A DNA stretch of 64,000 bases from AP-15 sp963747735 (GTDB taxonomy: Bacteria; Pseudomonadota; Alphaproteobacteria; ATCC43930; CGMCC-115725): the NCBI GenBank assembly GCA_963747735.1, contig CAVVGE010000019.1:558001-622000 (forward strand). Direction: 5' to 3'. Under the pieces are notes generated by a model. It saw only the letters and a list, made by a program, of their open reading frames with translations. It did not search any database and had not been told where the DNA came from. Within the stretch, counting starts at the first letter, position 1. Each line of letters starts with the position of its first letter. Below, in pieces: positions 8,271 through 17,394 of the stretch. The position numbers and the translations under genes are program-made.

Positions 8271-9317
8271 TCAGGGGCAGCCTGAGACGACGCCACTGAT
8301 CAGGTTCCCGGCGTAGAGCATGCCGAGGTCGATTTCATTGGCCTCTGCCGCCGGCTCCAGCCTCGCCATCAAGACCGCCAGTTGCCGGTCCTGGTCTCGC
8401 GCCAGCTGTTCGGCTTCTTCGACGGTTACGGCTTGAAAGCGGATGCTGTCGCCGGGACGGCGGCGGCCGACCGCCGGGAGGTCGGCCGAGGCAACGGTGG
8501 CAATCTTCGGATAGCCGCCGGTCGTCTGGTGGTCGGCGAGGAGCAGGATCGGCTGGCCCGAGCCCGGCACCTGGATCGCACCGGTGGCGATCGCGTCGGA
8601 GACGATGTCCCAGCCCTGCCGGTGGCGCAGCGCCGGCCCGTCGAGGCGCATGCCCATGCGGTCCGCACTCTGCGAGATGCGGAACTCCGCCCCGAGCAGA
8701 GCCGCCACCGCGTCGTCGGTGAAATACTCCTGCTGCGGACCGAGCACCACGCGGATCGGTCGCCCGGTGTCGGCCGGAGGCGGCGCCGGGAGGCGGGATT
8801 CCGCGCGCTCCGGCGCGCTTTCGATAGCCAGCGGCACGATGTCGCCGCCGCGCAATGCCCGTCCCTCGAAACCGCCGAGGCCGGCGCGCACATAGGTGGA
8901 CGCGCTGGAGAGCACCAATGGCACGGCGATCCCGCCCTCGACGGCAAGATAGGCACAAGCCGATTGCCGCCCGAGGGCCGATTGCCGCCCGACGGCGACC
9001 CGGAACACATCGCCGCGCAACAGCGTGCAGCTCTGCCACCCCGGCGCCGTCGAGCCGCCGGCGAGCAAAAGGCTGGCGCCGTCGCCCACAAGAGCCAACC
9101 GCACGCGGTCGGCGACGACTTCGAATGTCGGTCCGCTCAATAGGATTTCGAGGGTCGCCATTCCCGGTGGGTTGCCGGCGAGCGCGTTGGCAAGGCGCAA
9201 GGCGATGCCGTCGAGCGCTCCCGAAACCGGCACGCCCAGCGCCTGATGGCCGAACCGGCCGAGATCCTGCACGGTCGTGCAAAGGCCGGGCGACAGCACC
9301 TTCAATCCGGGCGGCAT
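8271..9317 (-). CDS. pxpC: 5-oxoprolinase subunit C (biotin-dependent carboxyltransferase-like)
   Basis: This 348-residue protein shows the KipA/PxpC family landmarks: VLSPGLCTTVQDLGRFGHQALGVPVSGALD at the N-terminus, LGPQQEYFTDDAVAALLGAEF in the centre, and LLADHQTTGGYPKIATVASADLP near the end. With PxpB it forms the complex that ATP-dependently opens 5-oxoproline to glutamate together with PxpA. Its ATG overlaps the end of pxpB by 16 bases, so the two are translationally coupled. Length is normal. Confidence 0.88.
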   Translation of the reverse strand: MPPGLKVLSPGLCTTVQDLGRFGHQALGVPVSGALDGIALRLANALAGNPPGMATLEILLSGPTFEVVADRVRLALVGDGASLLLAGGSTAPGWQSCTLLRGDVFRVAVGRQSALGRQSACAYLAVEGGIAVPLVLSSASTYVRAGLGGFEGRALRGGDIVPLAIESAPERAESRLPAPPPADTGRPIRVVLGPQQEYFTDDAVAALLGAEFRISQSADRMGMRLDGPALRHRQGWDIVSDAIATGAIQVPGSGQPILLLADHQTTGGYPKIATVASADLPAVGRRRPGDSIRFQAVTVEEAEQLARDQDRQLAVLMARLEPAAEANEIDLGMLYAGNLISGVVSGCP

Positions 9318-10036
9318 CCGACGACCCGCTCGCTTTCGGGAATATGGGCGCCGGCCTCGACCGCATGACGGATCGCGGCGAAGGTCTCGGTGTCGATCGG
9401 GTCGAACAAGACCGCGTCGCCGGCCGCCAGCAGCGCCGGAGGTGTCCGCGCCGGATCGAATAAGCGGATCGGGGTGGCGCCGATCAGGTGCCAGCCGCCG
9501 GGGCTCTCATAAGGATAGATCGCGGTCAATGTCGTCGCGATCGAGACCGAGCCGGCCGGCACCCGCACTCGCGGGTCGGCGCGACGCGGCAAGGCGAACT
9601 CGGGCGGAAGATCGCCCAGATAGGGAAAACCCGGCAGAAAACCCAGCATATAGACGTGCCAGCGGATACCGCTGTGCATGGCGACTATTTCGGCCGGGCG
9701 ATAGCCGGTCAGCCGCGCCACCTCGACCAGGTCGGGGGCGTGCTCGCCTTGGTAGCACACCGGGATGCGCCACTGCCTGGCGCAGGTGTCGCCAGTGTCG
9801 CCACTCTCGACAAGGGGCGCGATGGCGGTTTCGAGCTCGGCCCGCGAGGTCAAAAGCGGATCGTAATGCACCAGGAGCGAGCGGAAGGTCGGCACCGTTT
9901 CGACGACGCCCGGCACCGAGGCGGCGCGGATGGCACGGTCGAGGCGGAGCACGCTTTGGCTCAGCCGGCGATCGATGCCGTTGCCGAGCTCGACGGCGAG
10001 CGCGCGGTCGCCGACCGACAGGAACCGCACCGGCAT
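9302..10036 (-). CDS. pxpB: 5-oxoprolinase subunit B (KipI-like)
   Basis: A 244-residue protein starting MPVRFLSVGDRALAVELG, with VETVPTFRSLLVHYDPL and the strongly conserved MLGFLPGFPYLGDLPPE and VPAGSVSIATTLTAIYPYESPGGWHLIG of the carboxyltransferase subdomain 1 (KipI) family. ATG 10036 was chosen because it has the SD AAAGGAAG at ideal spacing; the frame stays open upstream but that part lies inside the divergent pxpA gene. It is the first gene of a pxpB-pxpC pair, divergent from pxpA with a 64-base shared regulatory gap. Confidence 0.88.
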   Translation of the reverse strand: MPVRFLSVGDRALAVELGNGIDRRLSQSVLRLDRAIRAASVPGVVETVPTFRSLLVHYDPLLTSRAELETAIAPLVESGDTGDTCARQWRIPVCYQGEHAPDLVEVARLTGYRPAEIVAMHSGIRWHVYMLGFLPGFPYLGDLPPEFALPRRADPRVRVPAGSVSIATTLTAIYPYESPGGWHLIGATPIRLFDPARTPPALLAAGDAVLFDPIDTETFAAIRHAVEAGAHIPESERVVGCRPD

Positions 10037-10046
10037 CGGCTTCCTT

Positions 10047-10055
10047 TGGTATAAT
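10047..10055 (+). promoter_or_regulatory. Extended -10 promoter for pxpA
   Basis: TG-N-TATAAT reads exactly at 10047-10055, a perfect -10 hexamer with an extended TGn element. No good -35 is visible 17 bases upstream, which extended -10 promoters tolerate. Transcription would begin near 10062, giving a leader of about 40 bases before pxpA. Confidence 0.5.
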
Positions 10056-10100
10056 CGAGGAACGCGATGGTCCGCGGCACGATATGACGAGGAGCCGGGC

Positions 10101-10877
10101 ATGGCAAAATCGATCAATCTCAACGCCGATATGGGCGAGGGCTTTGGCGCCTGGCAGATGGGCGACGACGCGGCGCTGATGAAGATCATCCGCTCGGCCA
10201 GCATCGCCTGTGGCTTTCACGCCGGCGATCCGGTGACGATGCATCGCCTGGTCAGCCTCGCCGCCGCCGAGGGGGTCAGCATCGGCGTCCATCCCGGGTT
10301 CAACGATTTATGGGGTTTTGGCCGCCGCCGGATCGATACGAGCCCGCGCGACCTCGAATACATGATCGCCTATCAGATCGGCGCGTTGCAGGCGATGGCC
10401 TCCTATGCCGGCGGCAAGGTCACGCATCTGAAGCCGCATGGCGCGCTGAGCAACATGGCGGCCGAGGAGATCGAGCTGGCCTTGGCGATCGGCCGGGCGA
10501 TGAAGACCGTCGACCGCGACATGATCTATGTCGCGCTCGCCGGCTCGCAGATGGAAAAGGCGGCGCAGGAGCTCGGTCTGCCATTGGCGCGCGAAGGGTT
10601 TTGCGACCGGCTCTACGACGACGACGGCAATTTGACCTCGCGCAAGGTGCCGGGCGCCGTGCTGCACGATGCCGACGAGATCCGCGACCGGGTCGTCAAG
10701 ATGGTGGTGAACGACGAGATCGTCTCGCGCACCGGCAAAAAGCTCGCGATGCGGCTCGACACGTTGTGCCTGCACGGCGATGAGCCGTCGGCGGTTGTCG
10801 CCGCAAGGGCGGTGCGCGCCGGTCTCGAAGCCGCCGGGGTGAAGATCGTGACCCTGCCGGAAATGGCGCTCGGCTGA
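10101..10877 (+). CDS. pxpA: 5-oxoprolinase subunit A (LamB/YcsF family)
   Basis: This 258-residue protein begins with the family signature INLNADMGEGFGAWQMGDD and continues with SIACGFHAGDPVTMHRLV and GVHPGFNDLWGFGRR. It also has THLKPHGALSNMA and LDTLCLHGDEP, the conserved histidine/aspartate blocks of LamB/YcsF proteins. It catalyses ring opening of 5-oxoproline with PxpBC, recycling the spontaneous glutamine breakdown product to glutamate. ATG 10101 has GAGGAG upstream. It is divergent from pxpB and probably co-regulated. Confidence 0.9.
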   Translation: MAKSINLNADMGEGFGAWQMGDDAALMKIIRSASIACGFHAGDPVTMHRLVSLAAAEGVSIGVHPGFNDLWGFGRRRIDTSPRDLEYMIAYQIGALQAMASYAGGKVTHLKPHGALSNMAAEEIELALAIGRAMKTVDRDMIYVALAGSQMEKAAQELGLPLAREGFCDRLYDDDGNLTSRKVPGAVLHDADEIRDRVVKMVVNDEIVSRTGKKLAMRLDTLCLHGDEPSAVVAARAVRAGLEAAGVKIVTLPEMALG

Positions 10878-10940
10878 GTTGACGGGATTATCGCGGCGGG
10901 TCAGGCTGGCCGGGTGAGAGGAAGGGCGGAGCGCCGCGCG

Positions 10941-12197
10941 ATGAAATTGATGTGGTTTCACCTGATGCCCTACACCGAGTTGCCCGAGGATTTTCGCGAG
11001 CATCATCCCTCGGTCTGGGTCGATATCCACTCCTCGCTGTTCGACCCGAAGCGCGCGCATCTGATGTACAACGACTTTATGGACGAGCTCGAATTCGCCG
11101 CCCAATGCGGGTTCGACGCGGTCTGCGTCAACGAGCACCATTCGAACGGCTACGGGCTGATGCCGTCGCCCAATTTGATCGCGAGCGCGTTGGCGCGGCG
11201 CACCTCGAACGCGGCCTTATGCGTGATGGGCAATTCCCTGGCGCTCTACAACCCGCCGACGCGGGTCGCCGAGGAGTTTGCGATGATCGACGTGATCTCG
11301 GGCGGGCGGCTGATCGCCGGGTTTCCGGTCGGGACCCCGATGGACACCTGTTTCGCCTATGGCCAGAACCCATCGATGCTGCGCGAGCGCTATCGCGAGG
11401 CGCACGACCTCGTCATGCGCGCCTGGACCGAGCCGGACACCTTTGCCTTCAACGGCCGCTTCAACCAGCAGCGCTATGTCAACATCTGGCCGCGGCCGGT
11501 GCAAAAGCCGCACCCGCCCGTTTGGATCCCGGGCGGCGGCTCGGTCGAGACCTGGCAGTGGTGCGCGCAGATGGACTACGTCTACGCGTACTTGTCCTAT
11601 TTCGGGTTCAAGGACGGGCGCGCCACGATGCAGGGGTTTTGGGACGAGATGGCGCGGCTCGGCAAGGACCGGAACCCCTACCGCGCCGGCTTTCTGCAAT
11701 TTGTCGGGGTCGCCGAGAACCGGGCCGAGGCGATGCGGCTCTACAAGGAGCCGGCCGAATATTTCTATGGCCGGTGCCTGCGCGTCGATCCGCGCTGGGC
11801 GGTGCCGCCCGGCTATATCACCGAGGCGACCCAGCGCGCCGGCATCCAGGGCCAGATCGGCCGTGCGGCGAGCCTCGACGCGCGGCAAAAGGCGCGCGCC
11901 ACGACCGATATCTCGGACATCGTCGAGCGCGGCTATGTCATCGTCGGCTCGCCCGACGAGGTGGTCGAGCAATTGACCGAGGTCGCGACCGACCTCAATG
12001 TCGGCCATCTGATGCTGCTCCTGCAGTTCGGCAATATGGGCAAGGATTTGGCGGCCTATAACACGCGCCTCTTTGCCGAGCAGGTGATGCCGCGGCTCAA
12101 GGGCCTGTTCGCGGAATGGGAAGACCGCTGGTGGCCGCAGCCGATGGCGCCGGCCGAGCGCGCCGTGGTGCAGCCGCCGCTGCTCGCCGCCGAATAG
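10941..12197 (+). CDS. Luciferase-like flavin-dependent oxidoreductase
   Basis: A 418-residue bacterial-luciferase-fold enzyme with MKLMWFHLMPYTELPEDF at the start, FDAVCVNEHHSNGYGLMPSP, VAEEFAMIDVISGGRLIAGF and a C-terminal dimer helix. EHHSNGYG followed by PSP is the common FMN-pocket region of the alkane/pyrimidine monooxygenase-like LLM group. It follows pxpA by about 60 bases on the same strand and might be in its transcript, suggesting oxidation of a cyclic amide or similar compound, which is inference only. ATG 10941 has GGAAGGGCGGAG upstream. Confidence 0.8.
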   Translation: MKLMWFHLMPYTELPEDFREHHPSVWVDIHSSLFDPKRAHLMYNDFMDELEFAAQCGFDAVCVNEHHSNGYGLMPSPNLIASALARRTSNAALCVMGNSLALYNPPTRVAEEFAMIDVISGGRLIAGFPVGTPMDTCFAYGQNPSMLRERYREAHDLVMRAWTEPDTFAFNGRFNQQRYVNIWPRPVQKPHPPVWIPGGGSVETWQWCAQMDYVYAYLSYFGFKDGRATMQGFWDEMARLGKDRNPYRAGFLQFVGVAENRAEAMRLYKEPAEYFYGRCLRVDPRWAVPPGYITEATQRAGIQGQIGRAASLDARQKARATTDISDIVERGYVIVGSPDEVVEQLTEVATDLNVGHLMLLLQFGNMGKDLAAYNTRLFAEQVMPRLKGLFAEWEDRWWPQPMAPAERAVVQPPLLAAE

Positions 12198-12205
12198 GCT
12201 TCCGC

Positions 12206-12706
12206 TTACGAGACGAGGCAGCTCGCTGCCGGGGTCTCGGCATTCTGCGGTGCGGGATCGGAGGCGGCGGACGGGATGCCTTCGCCGGGGTCGCCGCCGG
12301 TTTTGCTGATGCCGGTGGCGACGGGCGGCGTGTCGCGGTCGCCGCCCGCGAGGATCGTGCCGCCGGAAACGCGTTCTCCGTGCGTCGGCCAGATCATCTG
12401 GAAATGGTCGAGCCGGCGGCCGGTGCCGCTTCTGATGTAGACCGCCGCGCTGAGCTTGAACACCCGGCCGGAGATTTCGCCGCCGACGCTCTCACCGGTC
12501 TGCGCCCAAACCACGTTGTCGCCGCGAAACCATGCGTTCAGCGCCTTGGTGTCGTCATGCCGGCCGTCGCCCCATAGTGCCATCGGGATGAGCCGGCATT
12601 TCCCGTCGACGCCGGCCCGAGCCGGCAAGGCGGCGAGCAGCGCCGCGATCAGAAAGGCGATCGGCGCAGCACGGCCGATCGCTCCGCGGCACGCCAGGCC
12701 GGTCAC
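12206..12706 (-). CDS. Secreted hypothetical protein with a beta-helix-like GDG-x-DDT motif
   Basis: A 166-residue protein of unknown function. The GTG start at 12706 has a strong SD (GGAGGCGG). A signal peptide is evident (PIAFLIAALLAALPARA, cut near residue 31). The mature part contains ALWGDGRHDDTKALNAWF, resembling the first rung of pectate-lyase-like right-handed beta-helix proteins, but the chain is far too short to form a helix. It could therefore be a truncated relative or unrelated. The tail is Pro/Gly/Thr-rich and ends with a lone Cys. It is convergent with the upstream LLM gene. Confidence 0.55.
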   Translation of the reverse strand: MTGLACRGAIGRAAPIAFLIAALLAALPARAGVDGKCRLIPMALWGDGRHDDTKALNAWFRGDNVVWAQTGESVGGEISGRVFKLSAAVYIRSGTGRRLDHFQMIWPTHGERVSGGTILAGGDRDTPPVATGISKTGGDPGEGIPSAASDPAPQNAETPAASCLVS

Positions 12707-12926
12707 GGCCCCGCCTCCGGGTTTCGCCGAGAACTGTGGAGTTTCCCCTGCATCCAAGCCATCCCGCCGCCGGCTTCGGCGGACATTGCGACGCAATTAT
12801 GATGTGGTTTTATTCGGACATGACGCACGCCTCCGCGGCGTCGTCCCGTCCTCGGATGCCGACCGATCGCCACCCGCCTGCGACGCGGCTCAACGCTGCG
12901 GTTTGCGGGCACGCGCCCCCGCCAGC

Positions 12927-13400
12927 CTAGAGACGCGCACGGCATTGCGGCGCTTTTCGCATGGCGATATGGACCAGCCCGAAATCGTCGAAGGGCTCCG
13001 AGGTCGCGGCGAAGCCGAAGCTTTGATAGAAGCGGATAAGGTGATGCTGGGCCGTCAAGACCACCGGCAATGCCGGGTGCCGCTCCCGGCAAAAGCCGAG
13101 CGCTTCGGCCATCAGCCGGCGGCCGAGCCCGTGGCCGCGCAAAAGCGCCGTGACCGCGACCCGGCCGATGCGAATGTCGCTCGGCGCCGGCACGACGCGC
13201 AGATAGCCGGCAAGCCCGCCATCGCAGCTCAAGAGCAGATGCGCCGCGGCCGCATCGAGACCGTCGAGATCGGGATAGGGCGAGGATTGCTCGACGACAA
13301 AAATCTGCTGGCGCAAACGCAGCAGGTCGTAGAGCGCTGCCGCCGACAATTCCGCGAAGCTGCGCCACTGGGTGGAGATATCGGCCGCTGTTTCTGCCAT
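12927..13400 (-). CDS. GNAT acetyltransferase, ElaA-like
   Basis: This 157-residue protein contains LRLRQQIFVVEQSSPYPDLDGLD near residue 30 and the acetyl-CoA motif RIGRVAVTALLRGHGLGRRLMAEAL, followed by IRFYQSFGFAATSEPFDDFGLVHIAM. This order is characteristic of the ElaA subfamily of GNAT enzymes. The substrate is not known. ATG 13400 was chosen where family similarity begins; longer in-frame starts would add an unrelated basic segment. The 220-base gap to the left (12707-12926) shows nothing recognisable. Confidence 0.8.
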   Translation of the reverse strand: MAETAADISTQWRSFAELSAAALYDLLRLRQQIFVVEQSSPYPDLDGLDAAAAHLLLSCDGGLAGYLRVVPAPSDIRIGRVAVTALLRGHGLGRRLMAEALGFCRERHPALPVVLTAQHHLIRFYQSFGFAATSEPFDDFGLVHIAMRKAPQCRARL

Positions 13401-13617
13401 GTTGCGCAATCCGGATTGCCTCGGGGGACCGCTACGCAGCCGCGCGATTATCGCCGCCCGCACCCCGCCCCTCAACGGGTGCAACACCACGGCGATCTGC
13501 GTTACAGTCGATCCGCGTCGGGGCCGTTCCTTGCCCAGGGACGAATCGTTCCGCAAATGCGATTTTTCTCACAATCAGAACCTTCCGCCTTGCATACTAA
13601 AATCCGGGGAAGGACGG

Positions 13618-15384
13618 ATGAGGGAACAGAGGGCCGAGCGCCGCTTGGCGGCGATCCTGATGGCCGATGTCGTCGGCTATTCGCGGCTCGTCGGCGCGGA
13701 TGAAGAGGGCACCCTCGAGCAGCTCAAGGTGCTGCGCCGCGAGCTCGTCGATCCGACGATGAAGGAGCACCGCGGCCGGATCGTCAGAATTACCGGCGAC
13801 GGCCTCCTGGTGGAATTCGCCAGCGTCGTCGATGCGGTGCGCTGCGCCGTCGACATCCAACGCGAGATGGCGGTGCGCAACGCCGCAATAGCCCCGGATC
13901 AGCGTATCGAGTTTCGCATCGGCATCAATCTCGGCGACATCCTCAGAGACGGCCGCGACATCTACGGCGACGGCGTCAACGTCGCCGCCCGCCTCGAAGC
14001 GCTGGCGCCGCCGGGCGGAATATGCGTCAGCCGGGTCGTGCGCGACCAGGTGCGCGACAAGCTCGGCTTCAGCTTTGACGACCGCGGCGAGCAGCAGGTC
14101 AAGAATATCGCGCGCCCGGTCCGCATATTCGATGTGAAGATCGCGGGTGAGCCAGTGGCTTCAATCTCGGATGTGGCAGCCAGGGCGGCGCCGCCGCTGC
14201 CGGACAAGCCGTCGATCGCGGTCCTGCCGTTTCAGAACATGAGCGGCGATCCGGAGCAGGACTATTTTGCCGACGGCATGGTCGAGGAGATCATTACGGC
14301 ACTCTCCCGCATCCGCTGGCTGTTCGTCATCGCCCGCAACTCCAGCTCGACCTATAAGGGGCAGGCGGTCGATTTGCGGCGAGTCGGACGCGAGCTCGGG
14401 GTCCGCTATATCCTCGAAGGCTCGGTGCGCAAGGGCGGCGACCGGGTGCGCATCACCGCGCAGCTGATCGAGGCCGAGACCACCGCCCATCTCTGGGCGG
14501 ATCGCTTCGACGGTCCGCTGGCAGATGTGTTCGAGCTCCAGGACAAAGTGGCGGTCAGTGTCGCCGGCATTATCGAGCCGACCTTGCACGCCGCCGAAGT
14601 CCGCCGTGCGGCCGCGCGGCCGACCAACGACCTCACCGCCTACGATTTCTACCTGCGCGCGCTCACGACCTACTATCCGATAACGCGAGAGCATCTTCTC
14701 GGCGCGCTCGGCTTGCTGGAGCAAGCGACGGCCATCGATCGCGATTGCGGCCCGGCCCTGTCGCTGGCGGCGATGTGCCAGATGCGGCTCGTCAGGGAAG
14801 GTTGGAGCGACGAGCCGGAAACGGCCGGCCGCAACGCCGTCGAGCTGGCGCGGCGGGCGCTGCAAGCCGCCGAGGAAGATCCGGGGGTCCTGGTGAACGC
14901 CGCGTTTGTGCTCGCGAATTTCGGCGAGGACATCGGCACGATGATGGAGCTGATCGACCGTGCCTTGGTGATCACCCCGAGCTTTGCCCGCGGCTGGTTC
15001 CTGGGCGGCGTGCTCAAGCTGTGGGCCGGGCAGCCCGATGGCGCGATCGAGCACGCCGAGACCGCGCTGCGGCTGAGCCCGCGCGACCGGACCGGCACGC
15101 CGATGAGCCTGATCGGTGAAGCCCGCTTTTTCAAGCGCGAGTTTGACGAAGCAGCGTCGCGGCTGCTGCTGTGCGTCCAGGCAAGCCCGGGATATCCCCA
15201 TCCCTACCGCGTGCTCGCCGCGTGCTATGCCCATATGGGGCGGCTCGACGATGCGCACGCGGCGATCGCCCGGCTCCGCGCCATCACCCCGCAGATCGTG
15301 CCGAGCGCCGGCCAGCTGCGCCGCCCGGCCGACCGCGAGCTGTTCTTGTCCGGCTTGCGCCTGGCGACGGAGCACACCGGTTGA
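13618..15384 (+). CDS. Class III adenylate/guanylate cyclase with TolB-like and TPR domains
   Basis: A 588-residue protein. Residues about 5-175 are a class III cyclase domain: ADVVGYSRL and ITGDGLLVEF carry the two metal-binding aspartates, and NVAARLEALAPPGGICVS carries the transition-state Asn/Arg. Residues about 195-320 form a TolB/FlgO-like N-terminal domain (KPSIAVLPFQNMSGDPEQDYFADGM, GVRYILEGSVRK). The rest is TPR-like helices. This cyclase-TolB-TPR arrangement is common in multi-copy rhizobial and rhodospirillal signalling proteins. No membrane segment is seen, so it is probably cytosolic. ATG 13618 follows GGGGAAGGA. The channel with a cyclic-nucleotide domain at 23.8 kb is a possible reader of its product. 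Confidence 0.85.
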   Translation: MREQRAERRLAAILMADVVGYSRLVGADEEGTLEQLKVLRRELVDPTMKEHRGRIVRITGDGLLVEFASVVDAVRCAVDIQREMAVRNAAIAPDQRIEFRIGINLGDILRDGRDIYGDGVNVAARLEALAPPGGICVSRVVRDQVRDKLGFSFDDRGEQQVKNIARPVRIFDVKIAGEPVASISDVAARAAPPLPDKPSIAVLPFQNMSGDPEQDYFADGMVEEIITALSRIRWLFVIARNSSSTYKGQAVDLRRVGRELGVRYILEGSVRKGGDRVRITAQLIEAETTAHLWADRFDGPLADVFELQDKVAVSVAGIIEPTLHAAEVRRAAARPTNDLTAYDFYLRALTTYYPITREHLLGALGLLEQATAIDRDCGPALSLAAMCQMRLVREGWSDEPETAGRNAVELARRALQAAEEDPGVLVNAAFVLANFGEDIGTMMELIDRALVITPSFARGWFLGGVLKLWAGQPDGAIEHAETALRLSPRDRTGTPMSLIGEARFFKREFDEAASRLLLCVQASPGYPHPYRVLAACYAHMGRLDDAHAAIARLRAITPQIVPSAGQLRRPADRELFLSGLRLATEHTG

Positions 15385-15425
15385 CGCGACGCTAGCGAGC
15401 GCGCGGGGCTTTGCCAAATATAGCG

Positions 15426-17309
15426 ATGAGCAGCGACGGCCCCGATCTTGCCGCGGCGATCGCCAAGAAGCGGCCCCGGCTTATGGCGACGGCGCCGAAT
15501 ATCGCGCGCACCCGGTCCCTGCTCGAACGCAACGCCACAGCGCGGCAATGGTTTGAGGAAGTCAGGCGACAGGCCGATCTTTTGTTCGACCTGTCGGTGC
15601 TGGACCCGGCCTGGATCCACGACCCGCGCGAAACCGGTGCTGCACCGCTGCCGCGCGTGCGCGCCCCCAAATCCACCGGCGGCCCGGCCGCTCCGCTCGA
15701 TATCGCGCGTCTCTTTTGCCTGCGCATGCAGACGCTTGGCCTAGTCTGGCTCCTCACCGGCGAAACCCGCTACCGCGAGCGGGCAAAAGACGAGCTGCTC
15801 GGCACCTGCGATTTTCCAAATTGGCGCGGAGACAAATTTCTCGTCACCGCCGAGACCGCCTTTGGCGCTGCCATCGGCTATGACTGGCTCTATCAAAGCC
15901 TGACCGAGCGCGAGCGCTAGGGGATCGCCCACGCAATCGTCGAAAAGGCGATCGAGCCCGGCCTCGAAGAGTTCGCCACGCCGTCAAAACCGTATTGGAC
16001 GACGACGGCGCTGAACTGGAACCTCGTCTGCAATGCCGGGCTGATGATCGCGGCGCTGGCGGTCTGGGAAGCCGATCCGCGGGCCGCCCGCCTGTTCCGC
16101 CTGTGCCGCGCTTCGATCCCCATCGGGTTTGGCGAATACCGCCCCGATGGCGGCTGGGCCGAAGGGCCGGGCTATTGGCATTACGCGACCCAATACGCGA
16201 TCTATCTGCTCGACAGCCTGGCCACCGCGCTCGGCACCGATCTGGGGCTCGACGCCTCGGCGGGCCTATCAGGGACCGGCTTGTTCCGGCTCCACGCCGC
16301 CGGCCCTTCGGGAAAATTGTTCAATTTTGCCGACAGCGATGAAGAGCACAGCGGGGGCTACTGGCTGTTCTGGCTGGCGAAACGGTACCACCATCCCAGA
16401 GACGCCTGGATCGAGCGGCAGCAACGCAAGATTCATCCGATTGACCTCTTGTGGTTCGATGAGGACGAGCGCGCCCCGTTTCGTCTGCCCACCGCCAAGC
16501 GGTTCCGTTCGACCGACGTCGTGATGCTGCGGGGCGATTGGCACGACTCCAAGACTACCTATCTCGGGATCAAGGCCGGAGCCAACGACGCCTGCGAGCA
16601 CGCTCATTACGACCTCGGCAGCTTTGTCCTCGACGCTCTTGGGGTCCGTTGGGCGATGGATTTGGGGCCCGACGATTACGACCTTGCCGGTTACTTCGAG
16701 CCGCAAGCCCGATCGCAATATTACCGCACCAGCACGATCGGCCATAATACCATCGTCATCGACGGCCGCTGCCAGCCCGCCACAGCCCACGCCCGGATCG
16801 CCGGGATCGATCTGACGGCAGCGCTTCCCTCGGTCGTGATCGATCTTGCGACGGCTTATCCGAGCGCGGTCGGCGCCGCGCGCGGCTTTGCGCTGCTCGA
16901 TCGCCGGCATGTGCTGATCGTCGACGAAATCGAGCCGAAGGGGGTGTTGTCGACGGTCGATTGGCAAATGCACACCGCGGCGGCGGTCGATGTCGCGGGC
17001 AACAGCGCCATTCTCTCCTTTCCGCCGGCGGGCGACGGCACCGAGCCGGCCCGGCTTTATCTGCGGATCGTCGAGCCGGCTGCGGGGAAATTGCTGCTGC
17101 GGCCGGCGACACCTTCGGGGCCGAGCGGCCAAAACCCCAATACCGGGGTCAGCAAGATCGTGCTCCGCTTCGAAGATGTCGCCGAACCGCTCCGCCTCGC
17201 CGTCCTGTTGTCGCCCGATCTCGACATCGCCACGGCGCCGGATCTGCCGCAGGCGCTGCTGCGCCCTCTGGCCGAATGGCCGCCGAACGACCGGCAGGCC
17301 GGCAGATGA
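15426..17309 (+). pseudogene. Heparinase II/III family gene interrupted by an in-frame amber codon
   Basis: One reading frame encodes about 627 residues of a heparinase II/III or alginate-lyase-type protein. The N-terminal alpha/alpha-toroid part (residues about 1-300) contains RTRSLLERNATARQWFEEVR and GWAEGPGYWHYATQY. The C-terminal beta-sandwich contains CEHAHYDLGSFVLDALGVRW and TIGHNTIVIDG. A TAG at 15918-15920, after LYQSLTERER, interrupts the frame; the sequence after it (GIAHAIVEKAIEPGLEEF) continues the homology without shift. Either it is a nonsense mutation or a base-call error, or the amber is suppressed. If whole, it would depolymerise an acidic polysaccharide. The adjacent deacetylase gene supports a polysaccharide role. 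No clear signal peptide is visible. Confidence 0.8.
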
Positions 17310-17394
17310 CAACCCGGGCCAACCGTCTTCGAGTGGTGATTCGAGCGGCGATCTTTGGCAAGCTGCACACTTCGCATACCCGGAGGAGGCCGTC

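Noticed and set aside
12736..12930. Plus-strand 64-codon open frame in the gap before the GNAT gene
   Set aside because: No SD, no motif, Pro/Ala/His-rich composition typical of chance frames.
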